Shown here piece after piece: positions 1-9,378 of a stretch of 64,000 bases of DNA. The DNA comes from DATFDN01 sp963818885 (GTDB lineage Bacteria > Pseudomonadota > Alphaproteobacteria > Acetobacterales > Acetobacteraceae), in NCBI GenBank assembly GCA_963818885.1, contig CAWFTP010000001.1, positions 744,001 through 808,000 on the forward strand. Direction: 5' to 3'. Under the pieces are notes generated by a model. The model did not search any database, was not told where the DNA came from, and worked only from the letters and a program-made list of their open reading frames with translations. The position numbers were made by a program, and so were the translations under genes. How positions within the stretch are numbered: position 1 is the first letter of the stretch; each line of letters begins with the position of its first letter.

Positions 1-366
1 AGTCCACCTGCTTCGCGCGCGTCCAGGTGTGCACGGCGCCGCCGCAGACGATATCAACCGTGCCGTTGGCGACCAGGGCCTGCCTTGTCTGGATGGTGAC
101 CGGCACGTAGGCGATCTTCAGCTCAGGCAGCTTCAGCGCCTCTTTCGCCGCCTCGGCGATGCGCTGGCAGAACTCCACCGAATAGCCCGTGGGCTGACGG
201 GTCTTCTCGTCGAGATAGGACAGCGGCACCGAGGTCTCGCGATAGCCGATCGTCAGCGTATGCGTCGCCTCCAGCTTCTTGACGACGGAATTGACGTTCT
301 GCGCATGCGCGGCCACCGGCAAACCAGCGCCGCGGCCAGTAGTGCTCCTCCCAGATATCGCATCAT
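1..366 (-). CDS. Amino-acid-type ABC transporter periplasmic binding protein, partial, apparent frameshift
   Basis: The gene runs off the left edge, so only the N-terminal ~120 residues are visible. The mature part reads NVNSVVKKLEATHTLTIGYR and continues with residues typical of family 3 solute-binding proteins (SVPLSYLDE, GYSVEFCQRIAEA), which bind polar amino acids in the periplasm for an ABC importer. Tandem start codons at 366 and 363 begin a signal peptide (MMRYLGGALLAAAL), but the mature sequence is in another frame. One missing base near 325-335 would join them as ...AALALPVAAHAQ, giving a good AHA|Q cleavage site. The gene starts 9 bp after the flavin monooxygenase stop and is probably co-transcribed with it. 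The ligand cannot be predicted. Confidence 0.72.
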
Positions 367-374
367 CCCTTTCC

Positions 375-1838
375 TCACCCTTGTTGTTGCAGGACCGCCG
401 GCGCCGAGTCGGCGTCGGTCCACTCATCACCCAGAAGCTCGGGCGTGTCGAAGGCGACCAGATTGGCGAAGTGCTGGGCGCGATCCTCGACAAACAGCAG
501 GCGCGCGATGCCTTGCGCCAGCCGTTCGGCGCCTTCGCTGACCGCCGGGATGTCGCCCGACAATTTGCCGTGGCTGAGCGTCGCCGGGATAGTTGAAGCA
601 ATGGATTCGCCCCACATGCGGGCAGGCGCCGTCGATGCGCTGCTGGAACGCGAAAGCCGGGTCGAGGTCGGGCGAGAATTCCAGCTCCGCGTTGTCCATG
701 CCGGCAGGCGGGACGAACCGGTCGCGCCAGAGGCGGATATGCGGGGCGAAGGCGGCGAGCTCCGGCCGGCGCGCGAGGTCGATCGCGAAGCCGGTCGCCA
801 GGATCAGGAAGTCGAGCCCGTGCTCGCCGTGCGGCGTGCGCGCGCGAATCGCGTTGCCGTGCACGCGCACGGAATGGATCGGGGCGGCCAGGTGGAAGCG
901 CGCATTCGGATGGCTGGAGACGCGCACCGTGCTATCGCGCGGCGGCGGCGTCTGCTCCGCCATCACGTAGTCCAGGAAGCGCCACTTCCATTCGTCCGGC
1001 AGCGCCTGGAACCCGTGCACGGTGCCGGGGCTGCCGATGCCGGTGAACTTGTTGACGCGCGGGATATCCGGGCGGCGGATGAACAGGTCGAGGCTGGCGG
1101 CGCCGGCTTCCAGCGCGGTCGCTGCATTGTCCATGGCCGATGCGCCGGCCCCGATCACGCCGACGCGCCGGCCGCGCAGCGCGTCGAACGCGATGTCCTC
1201 GGCCGAATGCGCCCAGAATTGCTTGTCGATGTCGCGCACGAGGTCGGGCACGTAGGGACCGCCCAGCCCGTCCCGCCCGGTCGCCAGCACCAGCCGGCGC
1301 GTCAGCACGCGCGCCGCGCCGGCCGGATCGGCAACGTCGAGCTCCAGCAGGTCGGCGCCGAACGGTCTTATGGCGGTGACATCCGTCTCGTTTTGCACCG
1401 GCAGATCGAGCACCCGGCGGTACCAGATCAGGGTACTGCATCCATTGCGGGCGGGGGATCCGGCCCAGCGCGTCCCAGGCGTCGCGGCCGAACTGCGCCT
1501 CGTACCAGGCGCGGAAGGTCAGGGCGGGCAGGCCGAGCGCCGGTCCGGTGAGCTGCTTCGGCGATCGCAAGCGTGCGCATGCGCGCGAAGGTGATCCAGG
1601 GACCTTCCAGCCCGGCGGGCGCGCGGTCGTAGGCGACGGTGTTGCGAATGCCGAGATTGAGCAGCGCCGCCGCCGCGGCGAGGCCGCACATGCCGGCCCC
1701 GATGATGACGACGTCGCGCACCGGACGGCCGTCCACCTCGCGCGGCGGCACCCAGTTCCGGGGCGGCAGATCGAGCCATTCGAGGTCCTGGCGCAGCCGC
1801 GCCTCCAGCGCCGCGAGGCCGATCGGTGCGCCGCTCAT
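375..1838 (-). pseudogene. FAD/NAD(P)-binding monooxygenase (FMO/BVMO-like), three apparent frameshifts
   Basis: Read across frames, the protein has an N-terminal FAD-binding Rossmann motif (VVIIGAGMCGLAAAAAL, about residues 40-57) and a second NADPH-type dinucleotide fold (VGVIGAGASAMDNAA) in mid-protein. This is the two-dinucleotide layout of flavin-containing and Baeyer-Villiger-type monooxygenases; the substrate is unknown. The frame is broken by one extra base near 1572, one near 1435 and one in a CCC run near 593. Each break rejoins convincingly to the next frame, and the last leads to a C-terminus ending at 375. The start ATG (1838) overlaps the LysR stop codon as ATGA, so regulator and enzyme are translationally coupled. 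Whether it is a true pseudogene or an intact gene with base-call errors cannot be decided here. Confidence 0.75.
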
Positions 1839-2821
1839 GACCGCTCGGGATCGCTGCCGTACACAGCGGCCGCGATAGTGTCGCGATCGGCGGGATCGTG
1901 TAGGCGAAACCCGGGCAGCATGGCGGTGGCGGTGTCCCGCAACGCCGTTACCAGCGCCTGGGCGGTGGAGGAGAGCGGCACTGCCAGCGGCGCGATCACG
2001 CCCCACAGGAACGGGATGACCGCATCGAGCGGGCGGATGACGACGCCGTCCACCGGCACGCCATAGGCGGTCACCGGCTCGACGATAGCGACGCCGAGAC
2101 CCGCGCGCACCGCGAGCAGCGCGTTCAACGAGGCATTCGTCGCAAGGATGGCGGGAGGCGCGATTCCCACGCGTTCGAGCGCCTGCTGCACGCGGCGGCG
2201 CAGGCGGAACGGATTGGCCATGGTCAGCAGCCGCCGGCCGGCCAGCGCCCGGAGCGGGGCGACCTCGCGCTGCGCCAAGTCATCATCCGCCGGGAGCGCG
2301 ACCACGCAGGGCGCCGCGCCGATCCAGAGCGTCTCCAGCCCGGGATGGTCGAACGGCAGGCTGGCGAGCCCGATCTCCGCCCGGCGGGCCAGCACGGCGA
2401 GCGCGACCTGCTCGGCCGGGGCGCCGTGCAGGTGGACCTCCCGCGGCAATGCCGCGCCGAGCCTAGCGAGCGCGGCCGGCACCAGCCCGGCGGCAAGCGC
2501 GGGAATTGCGGCAATCTCGATCGACGGCGCCTCTTCATGGGCGATCGCCTGGGCCCGCACGCGCAGCTGGCGCAGCGAGACCAGCGCCCGCTCCGCCTCC
2601 GCATGGAATCGCACCCCCTGCGCGGTGGGGGAAATGCGTGGCCCGCCGCGATGCAGCAGGCTGAAGCCGAGCTCGGCCTCGAGCTCCTGGATCAGCCGTG
2701 TGACCGCGGGCTGGGACCGGCCGGTGAGGCGGGCGGCGCCGGTGATGCTGCCGGCCGCCATCACCGCCGCAAAGGCCTCCAGCTGGCGGATATCGAGCGA
2801 TTCTGTATCCACTGCGTGCAT
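1835..2821 (-). CDS. LysR-family transcriptional regulator
   Basis: A 328-residue protein with the LysR layout. The N-terminal winged HTH (LDIRQLEAFAAVMAAGSITG, then AARLTGRSQPAVTRLIQELE) spans about residues 9-67 and is followed by a periplasmic-binding-fold effector domain. It lies first in a minus-strand unit with the monooxygenase (ATGA overlap) and is divergent from the CMD/AhpD/opine-dehydrogenase genes, so it probably controls both arms. An inverted repeat lies directly upstream. A GTG nine bases inside the gene (2812) is an alternative start. The effector is not predictable; an amino acid or opine-like compound would fit the neighbours. Confidence 0.88.
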   Translation of the reverse strand: MHAVDTESLDIRQLEAFAAVMAAGSITGAARLTGRSQPAVTRLIQELEAELGFSLLHRGGPRISPTAQGVRFHAEAERALVSLRQLRVRAQAIAHEEAPSIEIAAIPALAAGLVPAALARLGAALPREVHLHGAPAEQVALAVLARRAEIGLASLPFDHPGLETLWIGAAPCVVALPADDDLAQREVAPLRALAGRRLLTMANPFRLRRRVQQALERVGIAPPAILATNASLNALLAVRAGLGVAIVEPVTAYGVPVDGVVIRPLDAVIPFLWGVIAPLAVPLSSTAQALVTALRDTATAMLPGFRLHDPADRDTIAAAVYGSDPERS

Positions 2822-2822
2822 A

Positions 2823-2840
2823 ATGGCATCGGATTGCCAT
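2823..2840. promoter_or_regulatory. Candidate LysR operator in the divergent promoter region
   Basis: An 18-bp perfect inverted repeat, arms ATGGCA and TGCCAT around a 6-bp spacer, lies just upstream of the LysR start and about 55 bp before the divergent CMD gene. LysR proteins typically autoregulate from such dyads in divergent promoters. It overlaps the position expected for the LysR ribosome-binding site, which slightly favours the internal GTG start. The assignment rests on position and symmetry only. Confidence 0.45.
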
Positions 2841-2894
2841 GCGTGCCAAGTATGCTACATGGTTATTCATGTAATTCATGGATAAAGAGGCGGC

Positions 2895-3376
2895 ATGGAC
2901 GGCCAAGTCATCGAAACCGTTGCCGAGGTCGGCGCCCATCCGGCGCTGCCTCGATTCTGGCCGGGCGCGCCGAGTTGATGCGGGCCAGCCAAGCCAACTG
3001 TGAGGCGGTGTTGGGCCCACGCGAGGCGGGCGGCGTCAGCCACGCGCTGCGGCTGGCCCTGGCGTGCCGGATCGCCCGATTGAACGGCGACGCCCGCTTG
3101 GCCGCGCATTATCAGACCGCCCTGAGTGGCGCGTCGGAGATTGCCCTGGCCGATCCCGAGGCAGCGCCGCCGGCCGATCCGCGCCAGGCGGCCATGCTGC
3201 GGCACGTCGATCTGGTGACGCGCGCGCCGCGTCAGGCGACCCGCCGGGACATCGACGCACTGCGTGCGGCGGGGATCGCCGAGGCCGACATCGTGCGCCT
3301 CTCGCAGGTGATTGCCTTCGTGAACTATCAGGTACGCGTCATCGCCGGGTTGCGGCTGCTGGAGGCGGGGTCATGA
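2895..3376 (+). CDS. CMD-domain protein (Avi_7170-like), one apparent frameshift
   Basis: The ATG at 2895 opens MDGQVIETVAEVGAHPAL, then the frame breaks near 2943. Restoring one G joins it to ASILAGRAELMRASQANCEAVL and on to a stop at 3376, giving about 160 residues. The sequence fits the carboxymuconolactone-decarboxylase-like family (TIGR04029) that is usually encoded next to an alkylhydroperoxidase-domain partner, as here. It lacks the CxxC catalytic pair of true AhpD proteins. It overlaps the next gene as ATGA, indicating coupled translation. Its function in the pair is not established. Confidence 0.7.
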
Positions 3377-3954
3377 GCGACGTCGTGCACGACTTCACTG
3401 CCGAGGCGCTTGAGTGGCGTCCCTATCTGACGCCGGTCGACCTGCAAACGGCCACGCCGCAACAGTTGGATGCGCTGAAGGTCACGCCGTCCAACACCAA
3501 GGTATCCGACTATGTCCTGGTACTCGCGCATGACCCCGAGTCGCTCGCCGAACGCACGCCCCTGTTCAACGGCGTCATGTACGGTCGCGGCGGGCTTTCG
3601 CGCGCCGAGCGGGAATTGGGAGCGACGGCGGCCTCCATGGTCAACCGCTGCGTCTACTGCGCCTCGGTCCATGCCGGCCGCTACATCGCGCTGACCAAGG
3701 CGCCGGGCGTGATCGCGCGTCTGTTCGCCGGGGAGGAAGCGGAACTCCCCGCACGCGCGCGGGCAATCGCGCGTTTCGCGAGGAAGCTGTCAGCCTGCCC
3801 GCCCGAGGCGTCGGAGGCGGATGTGCGGGAACTGCGCGAGAACGGGCTGTCGGAGGCGGAGATTTTCGATCTCATCCTCGCCGCGGCGATGTTCGGCTGG
3901 GCGAACCGGCTGATGCACACGCTGGGCGAGCCGATCGCGCCGCGCGGGGGCTGA
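3373..3954 (+). CDS. AhpD-fold alkylhydroperoxidase-domain protein (Avi_7169-like)
   Basis: A 193-residue protein carrying the AhpD-type redox signature NRCVYCASVHAGR around residues 95-107, with the CxxC pair and the downstream His expected for peroxidase or disulfide chemistry. The length and the upstream CMD-domain partner match the paired TIGR04029/TIGR04030 families, which often sit near flavin-dependent oxidoreductases. Here a flavin monooxygenase lies on the opposite side of the LysR gene. It overlaps the CMD gene by 4 bp and ends 3 bp before the opine dehydrogenase start, so the three form one operon. The role is probably handling a reactive by-product or intermediate (inference). Confidence 0.85.
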   Translation: MSDVVHDFTAEALEWRPYLTPVDLQTATPQQLDALKVTPSNTKVSDYVLVLAHDPESLAERTPLFNGVMYGRGGLSRAERELGATAASMVNRCVYCASVHAGRYIALTKAPGVIARLFAGEEAELPARARAIARFARKLSACPPEASEADVRELRENGLSEAEIFDLILAAAMFGWANRLMHTLGEPIAPRGG

Positions 3955-3957
3955 TCG

Positions 3958-5025
3958 ATGCGCGTGGCCGTGTTGGGGGCGGGTGCCGTCGCGCTCGGCA
4001 ATGCCGCGCTGCTTTGCGCCAACGGCCATGAGCCGATCCTGTGGTCGCCGTCCGGTCGCCTGACGCCCGGAGCGCCGCTGGTGGCGCAGGGCGCGGTGGA
4101 GGGGCGCTTCCATCCCGGCGTGGCGCCAAGCTGCGCCGCCGCGTTGACCGACGCGGAGGCGGTGCTGATCGCGGTGCCCGGCTACGCGCATCGCGCCGTG
4201 ATCGATGCCGCCGCGCCGCATCTGCGCGCCGGGCAGGCGGTGCTGTTCAGCTCGCATATGTCGTTCAGCGCGCTGTACTTGCAGCGCCGCACGGGTGCCC
4301 GCGTGCCGATTGTTGCCTGGGGAACGACCATCACGACCGGGCGGCGGGAGGATGATGCGGCGGTCCGGGTCTCGCATGTCCGAGCGCGGATTGATACGGC
4401 GGTGCTGGCGCCCGCGGATACCGAAGCGGCGCTGTCGGTGTGCCGAGCCCTGTTCGGGGATCGCTTCGTCTCGCGTGACGGGTTGCTGGCGATCGCGCTG
4501 AGCAACCTCAATCCGCAGAACCACATGGCGATCGCGCTGTGCAACCTGACGCGGATGGAGAAGGCCGAGCGCTGGGGGCAGTACACCCACATGACCGAGT
4601 CGGTGGGCCGGCTGATCGAGGCGCTCGACACCGAGCGCCTGGCGATCGCCGCCGCGCTCGGCGTGCAGGTGCGCAGCGTGCACGAGCATTTCCGGCTTTC
4701 GTTCGGAGCGGAGGGGGACACGCTTGCGGAGATGGCGCGCTCGCTGGTCGCGCGCGGCGCGGACGTCGACGGGCCGGCGACGCCGGACAGCCGCTACGTG
4801 ACCGAGGACGTGCCGTTCGGGCTGTGGCCGACCGTGCGCCTGGCGCAGACGATCGGGGTTCCGGCGCCGCTGCACGAGAGCGGGGTGCGGGTGTTCTCGG
4901 CGCTGTACGGACGCGATTTCGCGGCCGAGAACGATATTCTTCCCGAGTTGGAGCCGTTGGCGGGGATGGTGGAGGGGATGCGGGAGACCGACTTTCGGCC
5001 GACCTCGCCCGCCCCCCAAGTGTAA
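3958..5025 (+). CDS. NAD(P)-dependent opine (octopine/nopaline) dehydrogenase family protein
   Basis: A 355-residue enzyme with an N-terminal Rossmann motif (VAVLGAGAVALGNA, residues 3-16) and a C-terminal octopine-dehydrogenase domain. The family landmark NPQNHMAIALCNLTRMEKAE lies around residues 185-204, followed by a helical bundle with TESVGRLIEALDTER. Such enzymes reversibly condense an alpha-keto acid with an amino acid (or cleave the product) using NAD(P)H. It is last in the CMD-AhpD-ODH operon, and a divergent unit encodes an amino-acid-type binding protein, so the operon may degrade an opine-like N-substituted amino acid. Substrates are not predictable from sequence. The frame is intact. 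Confidence 0.85.
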   Translation: MRVAVLGAGAVALGNAALLCANGHEPILWSPSGRLTPGAPLVAQGAVEGRFHPGVAPSCAAALTDAEAVLIAVPGYAHRAVIDAAAPHLRAGQAVLFSSHMSFSALYLQRRTGARVPIVAWGTTITTGRREDDAAVRVSHVRARIDTAVLAPADTEAALSVCRALFGDRFVSRDGLLAIALSNLNPQNHMAIALCNLTRMEKAERWGQYTHMTESVGRLIEALDTERLAIAAALGVQVRSVHEHFRLSFGAEGDTLAEMARSLVARGADVDGPATPDSRYVTEDVPFGLWPTVRLAQTIGVPAPLHESGVRVFSALYGRDFAAENDILPELEPLAGMVEGMRETDFRPTSPAPQV

Positions 5026-5231
5026 GCGCGCGTACGCGCTCGTAACTGGGGTGAGGCGCATATCCACTTCGCACCGGCGTTGAGCTTCCGACCATAAGTA
5101 AGCAAAATGAAAGGGGATGGCTATGGGGGAAGCGCATGTCGTAGATGGCGCGCGAGCTGCCAGAAGCACGGTGGCTCTGTCGATCTGCGGCGCAACCATT
5201 CACGCGGCTATGACGAAGCGAATAAAGCGCT

Positions 5232-5325
5232 CGGCCGCAAGCCAGACGCGGTTTAGGACCGTCTCGCCGCGCACCGCAAGGCCAGCGAGGACCAGCGAGA
5301 CGGACACGCGCAAATCGGTCGCCAT
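5232..5325 (-). pseudogene. murA C-terminal fragment (relic)
   Basis: The minus strand reads MATDLRVSVSLVLAGLAV, then RGETVLNRV, against MATDLRASVSLVLAGLAA, then SGETVVNRV, in the intact murA about 1.1 kb away. About 30 of MurA's residues are recognisable, and similarity stops abruptly on both sides. It sits in the same orientation as murA and downstream of it, separated by the broken VapBC module. Divergence at both amino-acid and base level argues for an old partial duplication rather than an assembly artefact. It cannot make a functional enzyme. Confidence 0.75.
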
Positions 5326-5337
5326 GGATGCTGTCGA

Positions 5338-5754
5338 TCACAATCCGAGGTCAAGCAGTTCGATATTGAGCCCACGCCGTCGCGCGCATTTCCTGGTTGA
5401 GCGTCGCGGGCGGCAGGCTGCGCCGCTGCGCCAGCTCGACATAGGCCGCATCGTAGAGCGTGAGCCCGAAGCGTTCGGACAGACGAAGCGCGGTCGTCCA
5501 TGCGTGCGCATCGGTTTCGGGATCGACGGTGATAGGCATCGCCAGAAGCCTGGCCAATGCGTCGTCCCGGAAATCCCGTCAATGCGCTTGCGCCGGATCG
5601 CCATCTGCAATGCGTTGCCGACCTCGAAGCGCCAGATCGCCGGGACGATCGCGTTGCTCTCGACCACCTGATCGAGCACTGCTTCGGTCGCCGGTGTCGC
5701 CTCGTCCTCGAAGCACCATGCCATGGTAATCGATGCGTCGACAACCAGGCTCAA
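5338..5754 (-). pseudogene. VapC-type PIN-domain toxin, two apparent frameshifts
   Basis: The N-terminus MSLVVDASITMAWCFEDE is the PIN-domain opening with the first catalytic Asp. A conserved Glu follows in WRFEVGNAL, and LTLYDAAYVELA gives the third acidic site. PIN toxins are ribonucleases that cleave tRNA or other RNA. The frame breaks near 5575 (one base missing) and again near 5385 (one extra base), then returns to the original frame for the C-terminus GLNIELLDLGL. The start is TTG at 5754, overlapping the antitoxin stop as TTGA, the usual tight VapB-VapC coupling. With both lesions the toxin would be inactive; if they are sequence errors it would be a normal ~138-residue VapC. Confidence 0.72.
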
Positions 5755-5952
5755 AGCCGGCCTTCGCTGATGAGGTCCTTGATCTTTAGCCCGCCGAGCG
5801 TGACGCCCTTGCGCATCGCGCGCAGACCGCGCGCGGCATTGCGGGCGCGGTCACGGTCGATGCCGGTCGCATCTGGGCGGTACCAGCTTGGCGATCACCT
5901 TGCCGCGGCGGGTGATGACCACTTCCCCGCCGGACGCGATGATCTCCTTCAT
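5751..5952 (-). pseudogene. VapB/Phd-type antitoxin, frameshifted and N-terminally truncated
   Basis: MKEIIASGGEVVITRRGKVI followed by AKLVPP is the classic Phd/VapB core (EVVITRRGK..AKLVP). The frame then breaks near 5880 and resumes as IDRDRARNAARGLRAMRKG through to the stop at 5753, the toxin-binding tail. The N-terminal DNA-binding portion is short: upstream bases encode MDTIPGRA in another frame, so some codons may have been lost between it and MKEII. The reconstructed gene is about 65 codons and precedes vapC with a 4-bp overlap. Both partners carry lesions, so the module looks decayed. Confidence 0.62.
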
Positions 5953-6079
5953 GCCCGACCGGGTATAGTGTCCATTGCCTGATATCCGCTGCCTCGCATT
6001 AGGGTGGAACGGGGGACGTCGACGCCAGGCCAATCGACGTGGTACGTGGCGTAACCATCGGGCGCCGCATCAATGCTGG

Positions 6080-6123
6080 CCCCACCTCACCCTAACCTCT
6101 CCGCCCCAAGGGGCGGAGAGGGG
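6080..6123. repeat. Palindromic intergenic repeat (CTCTCCGCCCC/GGGGCGGAGAG type)
   Basis: Arms CTCTCCGCCCC and GGGGCGGAGAG flank a 2-bp loop, preceded by CACCTCACCCTAAC. Related elements occur at about 17834, 36173, 37043, 47982, 58755 and 61184. They are interspersed REP-like palindromes and can form strong hairpins in RNA. Confidence 0.7.
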
Positions 6124-6164
6124 ACCAATGCCGGGATGATGTGTGCGGCCTGACGCAGCCGCCC

Positions 6165-6302
6165 TTGCGTGTACGCAAAACCACCCCTCCGCCACGCCCA
6201 GATGTACGCACCCGGCGAGTGGCGGGCCGGCAGACGTACGCATTCGCCCACCCCCGAGCAGCTTAGATGTACGCACCGGACAGGCCGTGTGTACACAAAA
6301 TC
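6165..6302. repeat. Five-unit GTAC-centred repeat array downstream of murA
   Basis: GTAC cores occur at 6171, 6204, 6236, 6269 and 6291, spaced 33, 32, 33 and 22 bp, in contexts such as GTGTACGCAAAA, GATGTACGCACC and GTGTACACAAAA. The sequence between cores is GC-rich and not obviously repeated. The array ends 10 bp from the murA stop codon. Its function is unknown; a similar three-unit array lies at 58826-58918. Confidence 0.6.
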
Positions 6303-6311
6303 GCCGGCGCG

Positions 6312-7574
<1,263 letters not shown>

Positions 7575-7703
7575 GCGTTTGTCCCCAAGGCGTTACGGGC
7601 CGAGGCTTAGAGCACGCCTCCGTGCCGGTGCAAACGCGGAAACCAGCGCGGCGGCGCTGGACACTCTTCCCTGTCGCGAAAATACTGCGTTACCGGAGCG
7701 TTT

Positions 7704-8772
7704 ATGGGAGCGACGATGCGGCAGGTGATGACCGCCCTTTTCAGCGACAGGCGCGGCCATTTGCGCACGAGGATCGCCGGACTCGCCGCGCTGCTGCTGC
7801 TCGCCAATCTCGCCGCCTGGGGCTGGGCGCTGCTCGCCTTCAGGAACCATCCGGTGCTGCTCGGCACTGCGCTGCTCGCCTACACGTTCGGGCTGCGCCA
7901 CGCGGTCGATGCCGACCACATCGCGGCTATCGACAATGACGACGCGCAAGCTGATGCAGGTGGGCAGGCGTCCGGTTGGGGTCGGCTTCTATCTTCTCGC
8001 TCGGACATTCGACGATCGTCGTGCTGGCCTCGGCCGCGATCGCCGCGACGGCGACCGCGTTCAGGGGCCGCCTCGGCACCTTCCACAGCGTCGGGAGTAT
8101 CCTGGGGACCTCGGTTTCGGCCCTGTTCCTGCTGGCCATCGCCGTCATGAACCTCGTCGTCCTGGCGACCGTCTACCGGACGTTCCGGCGCGTGCAGGCG
8201 GGCGGCGCCCTACGGGGACGAGGACCTCAACATGCTGCTCGCTGGGCGCGGCCTGCTCGCTCGGCTGTTCCGGCCGATGTTCCGCCTGATCTCGCGCAGC
8301 TGGCACATGTATCCGCTCGGCGTGCTGTTCGGGCTCGGCTTCGATACCGCGACCGAGATCGGGCTGCTCGGATTTCCGCCATGCAGGCTTGCGTCTGCCG
8401 ATTGGCCGATCATGGTCTTTCCGGCGCTGTTCGCGGCGGGCATGTCGCTGATCGACACCGCCGACGGCATCCTGATGCTGGGCAGCCTATGGCTGGGCGT
8501 TCGTGGAGCCCCTCCGCAAGCTCCGCTACAACATGGCGGTCACCTTGGTATCCGCCGCGATCGCGCTCCTGGTGGGCGGAATCGAGGCGCTTGGCCTGCT
8601 GCAAGGCCAGTTCAGGCTAAGCGGTCCCATCTGGGACGGCATCGGCATCCTGAACGGCATTCTCGGGGTTGTCGGCTACCTTATCATCGGCATCTTCATC
8701 GCGGCCCTCGTCGCCTCCACCGCGATGTACCGCTTCCGCCGAAGCCACCGGCTGGAGATCGAAGCCGGCTGA
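7704..8772 (+). pseudogene. Nickel/cobalt transporter (HoxN/NixA, NiCoT family), about six frameshifts
   Basis: Joined across frames, the protein shows the NiCoT signature LRHAVDADHIAAIDN in an early membrane segment, followed by TRKLMQ, GFYF/SLGHSTIVV, then LFGLGFDTATEIGLLG and FAAGMSLIDTADGILMLG, and ends in VEPLRKLRYNMAVTLVSAA plus two terminal helices. These are inner-membrane permeases for Ni2+ or Co2+ uptake. Breaks fall near 7935, 7990, 8206, 8372, 8400 and 8490, all explicable as one-base indels. This is the highest lesion density in the window and favours real decay, although read error is possible. If real, cobalt uptake for the B12-dependent reductase encoded nearby must use another route. 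Confidence 0.8.
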
Positions 8773-8802
8773 CGATACGTTGGGCAGCTCGGAGGAACTG
8801 CC

Positions 8803-9378
8803 ATGACCGCCGATGCCAACCGCGTCATCCTGACCGGGGAGAACCCGTTTATCCGCCTGAGCGCCACCGATAGCGGCGAGGTCACCACCAACGCGAGCTT
8901 CTGGCGCATCCTGCTGTCGCCCGCCGGCCCTGGCCACGTGCTCTATCTGAAGAGCGAGCTGACCGAGAATCGCTGGCGGATCTACTCGGACAACATCGCG
9001 ATGACGCGCTGGCTGCAATCGACGGTGCAGGGGATGCTGAACCCCGAGCTGCGCGACGAGAGCATCCCGGTGGTCGATGCCGAGTGCACCCGCTCGGGCA
9101 ACGCGCGCGACTTCTGGACCGAGCGGTTCGACACCACGGAGGAGGAGATCGCGCTGACCTGGTACAAGATCGGCGATCCGCTCCTGCTGCACACTCAGCC
9201 GAACGCCGATCCCGGACGCCCTTACGGCGTGTGCACCGTGCTGATCCCCGCGCTCGGCGCGCGGCTCACCCTCAACGGCAGGCAGGCGGCCGGCCAGCCC
9301 TGGCCGCGGGAGCGCGAGGGCCGCCCGTTCAGCACCTGCGCGCTCGCCTTCTCCGAAAGCTGGACCGAGGCGCGATAG
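8803..9378 (+). CDS. Conserved protein of unknown function (191 aa)
   Basis: I do not recognise the family. The protein is soluble-looking, has no signal peptide and is rich in Trp and acidic residues; it reads like a compact beta-rich domain (GHVLYLKSELTENRWRIYSD, WYKIGDPLLLHT). It has the ATG start and intact frame of a real gene. Its stop codon shares a base with the GTG start of the methyltransferase, and that gene overlaps the MFS transporter gene, so the three form one operon. By association it may handle the small molecule that is methylated or transported. No catalytic motif is evident. Confidence 0.75.
   Translation: MTADANRVILTGENPFIRLSATDSGEVTTNASFWRILLSPAGPGHVLYLKSELTENRWRIYSDNIAMTRWLQSTVQGMLNPELRDESIPVVDAECTRSGNARDFWTERFDTTEEEIALTWYKIGDPLLLHTQPNADPGRPYGVCTVLIPALGARLTLNGRQAAGQPWPREREGRPFSTCALAFSESWTEAR

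Noticed and set aside
445..1551. Long + strand open frame opposite the flavin monooxygenase
   Set aside because: It is antisense to clear FAD/NADPH-binding motifs, is composed of Arg/Gly/Ala-rich low-complexity sequence, and has no ribosome-binding site; high-GC shadow frame.
3790..5199. 469-codon minus-strand frame opposite the opine dehydrogenase
   Set aside because: The + strand encodes a complete enzyme with Rossmann and ODH motifs; the opposite frame is Arg/His-rich without any domain.
6165..6302. CRISPR array
   Set aside because: Only a 4-10-bp core repeats, with no conserved 25-35-bp repeat and no cas genes in the window.
7575..7703. Cobalamin or NiCo riboswitch before the Ni/Co transporter
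   Set aside because: I looked for the B12-box and the NiCo four-way junction pattern and saw neither; the leader is only ~130 bp with no convincing conserved core.
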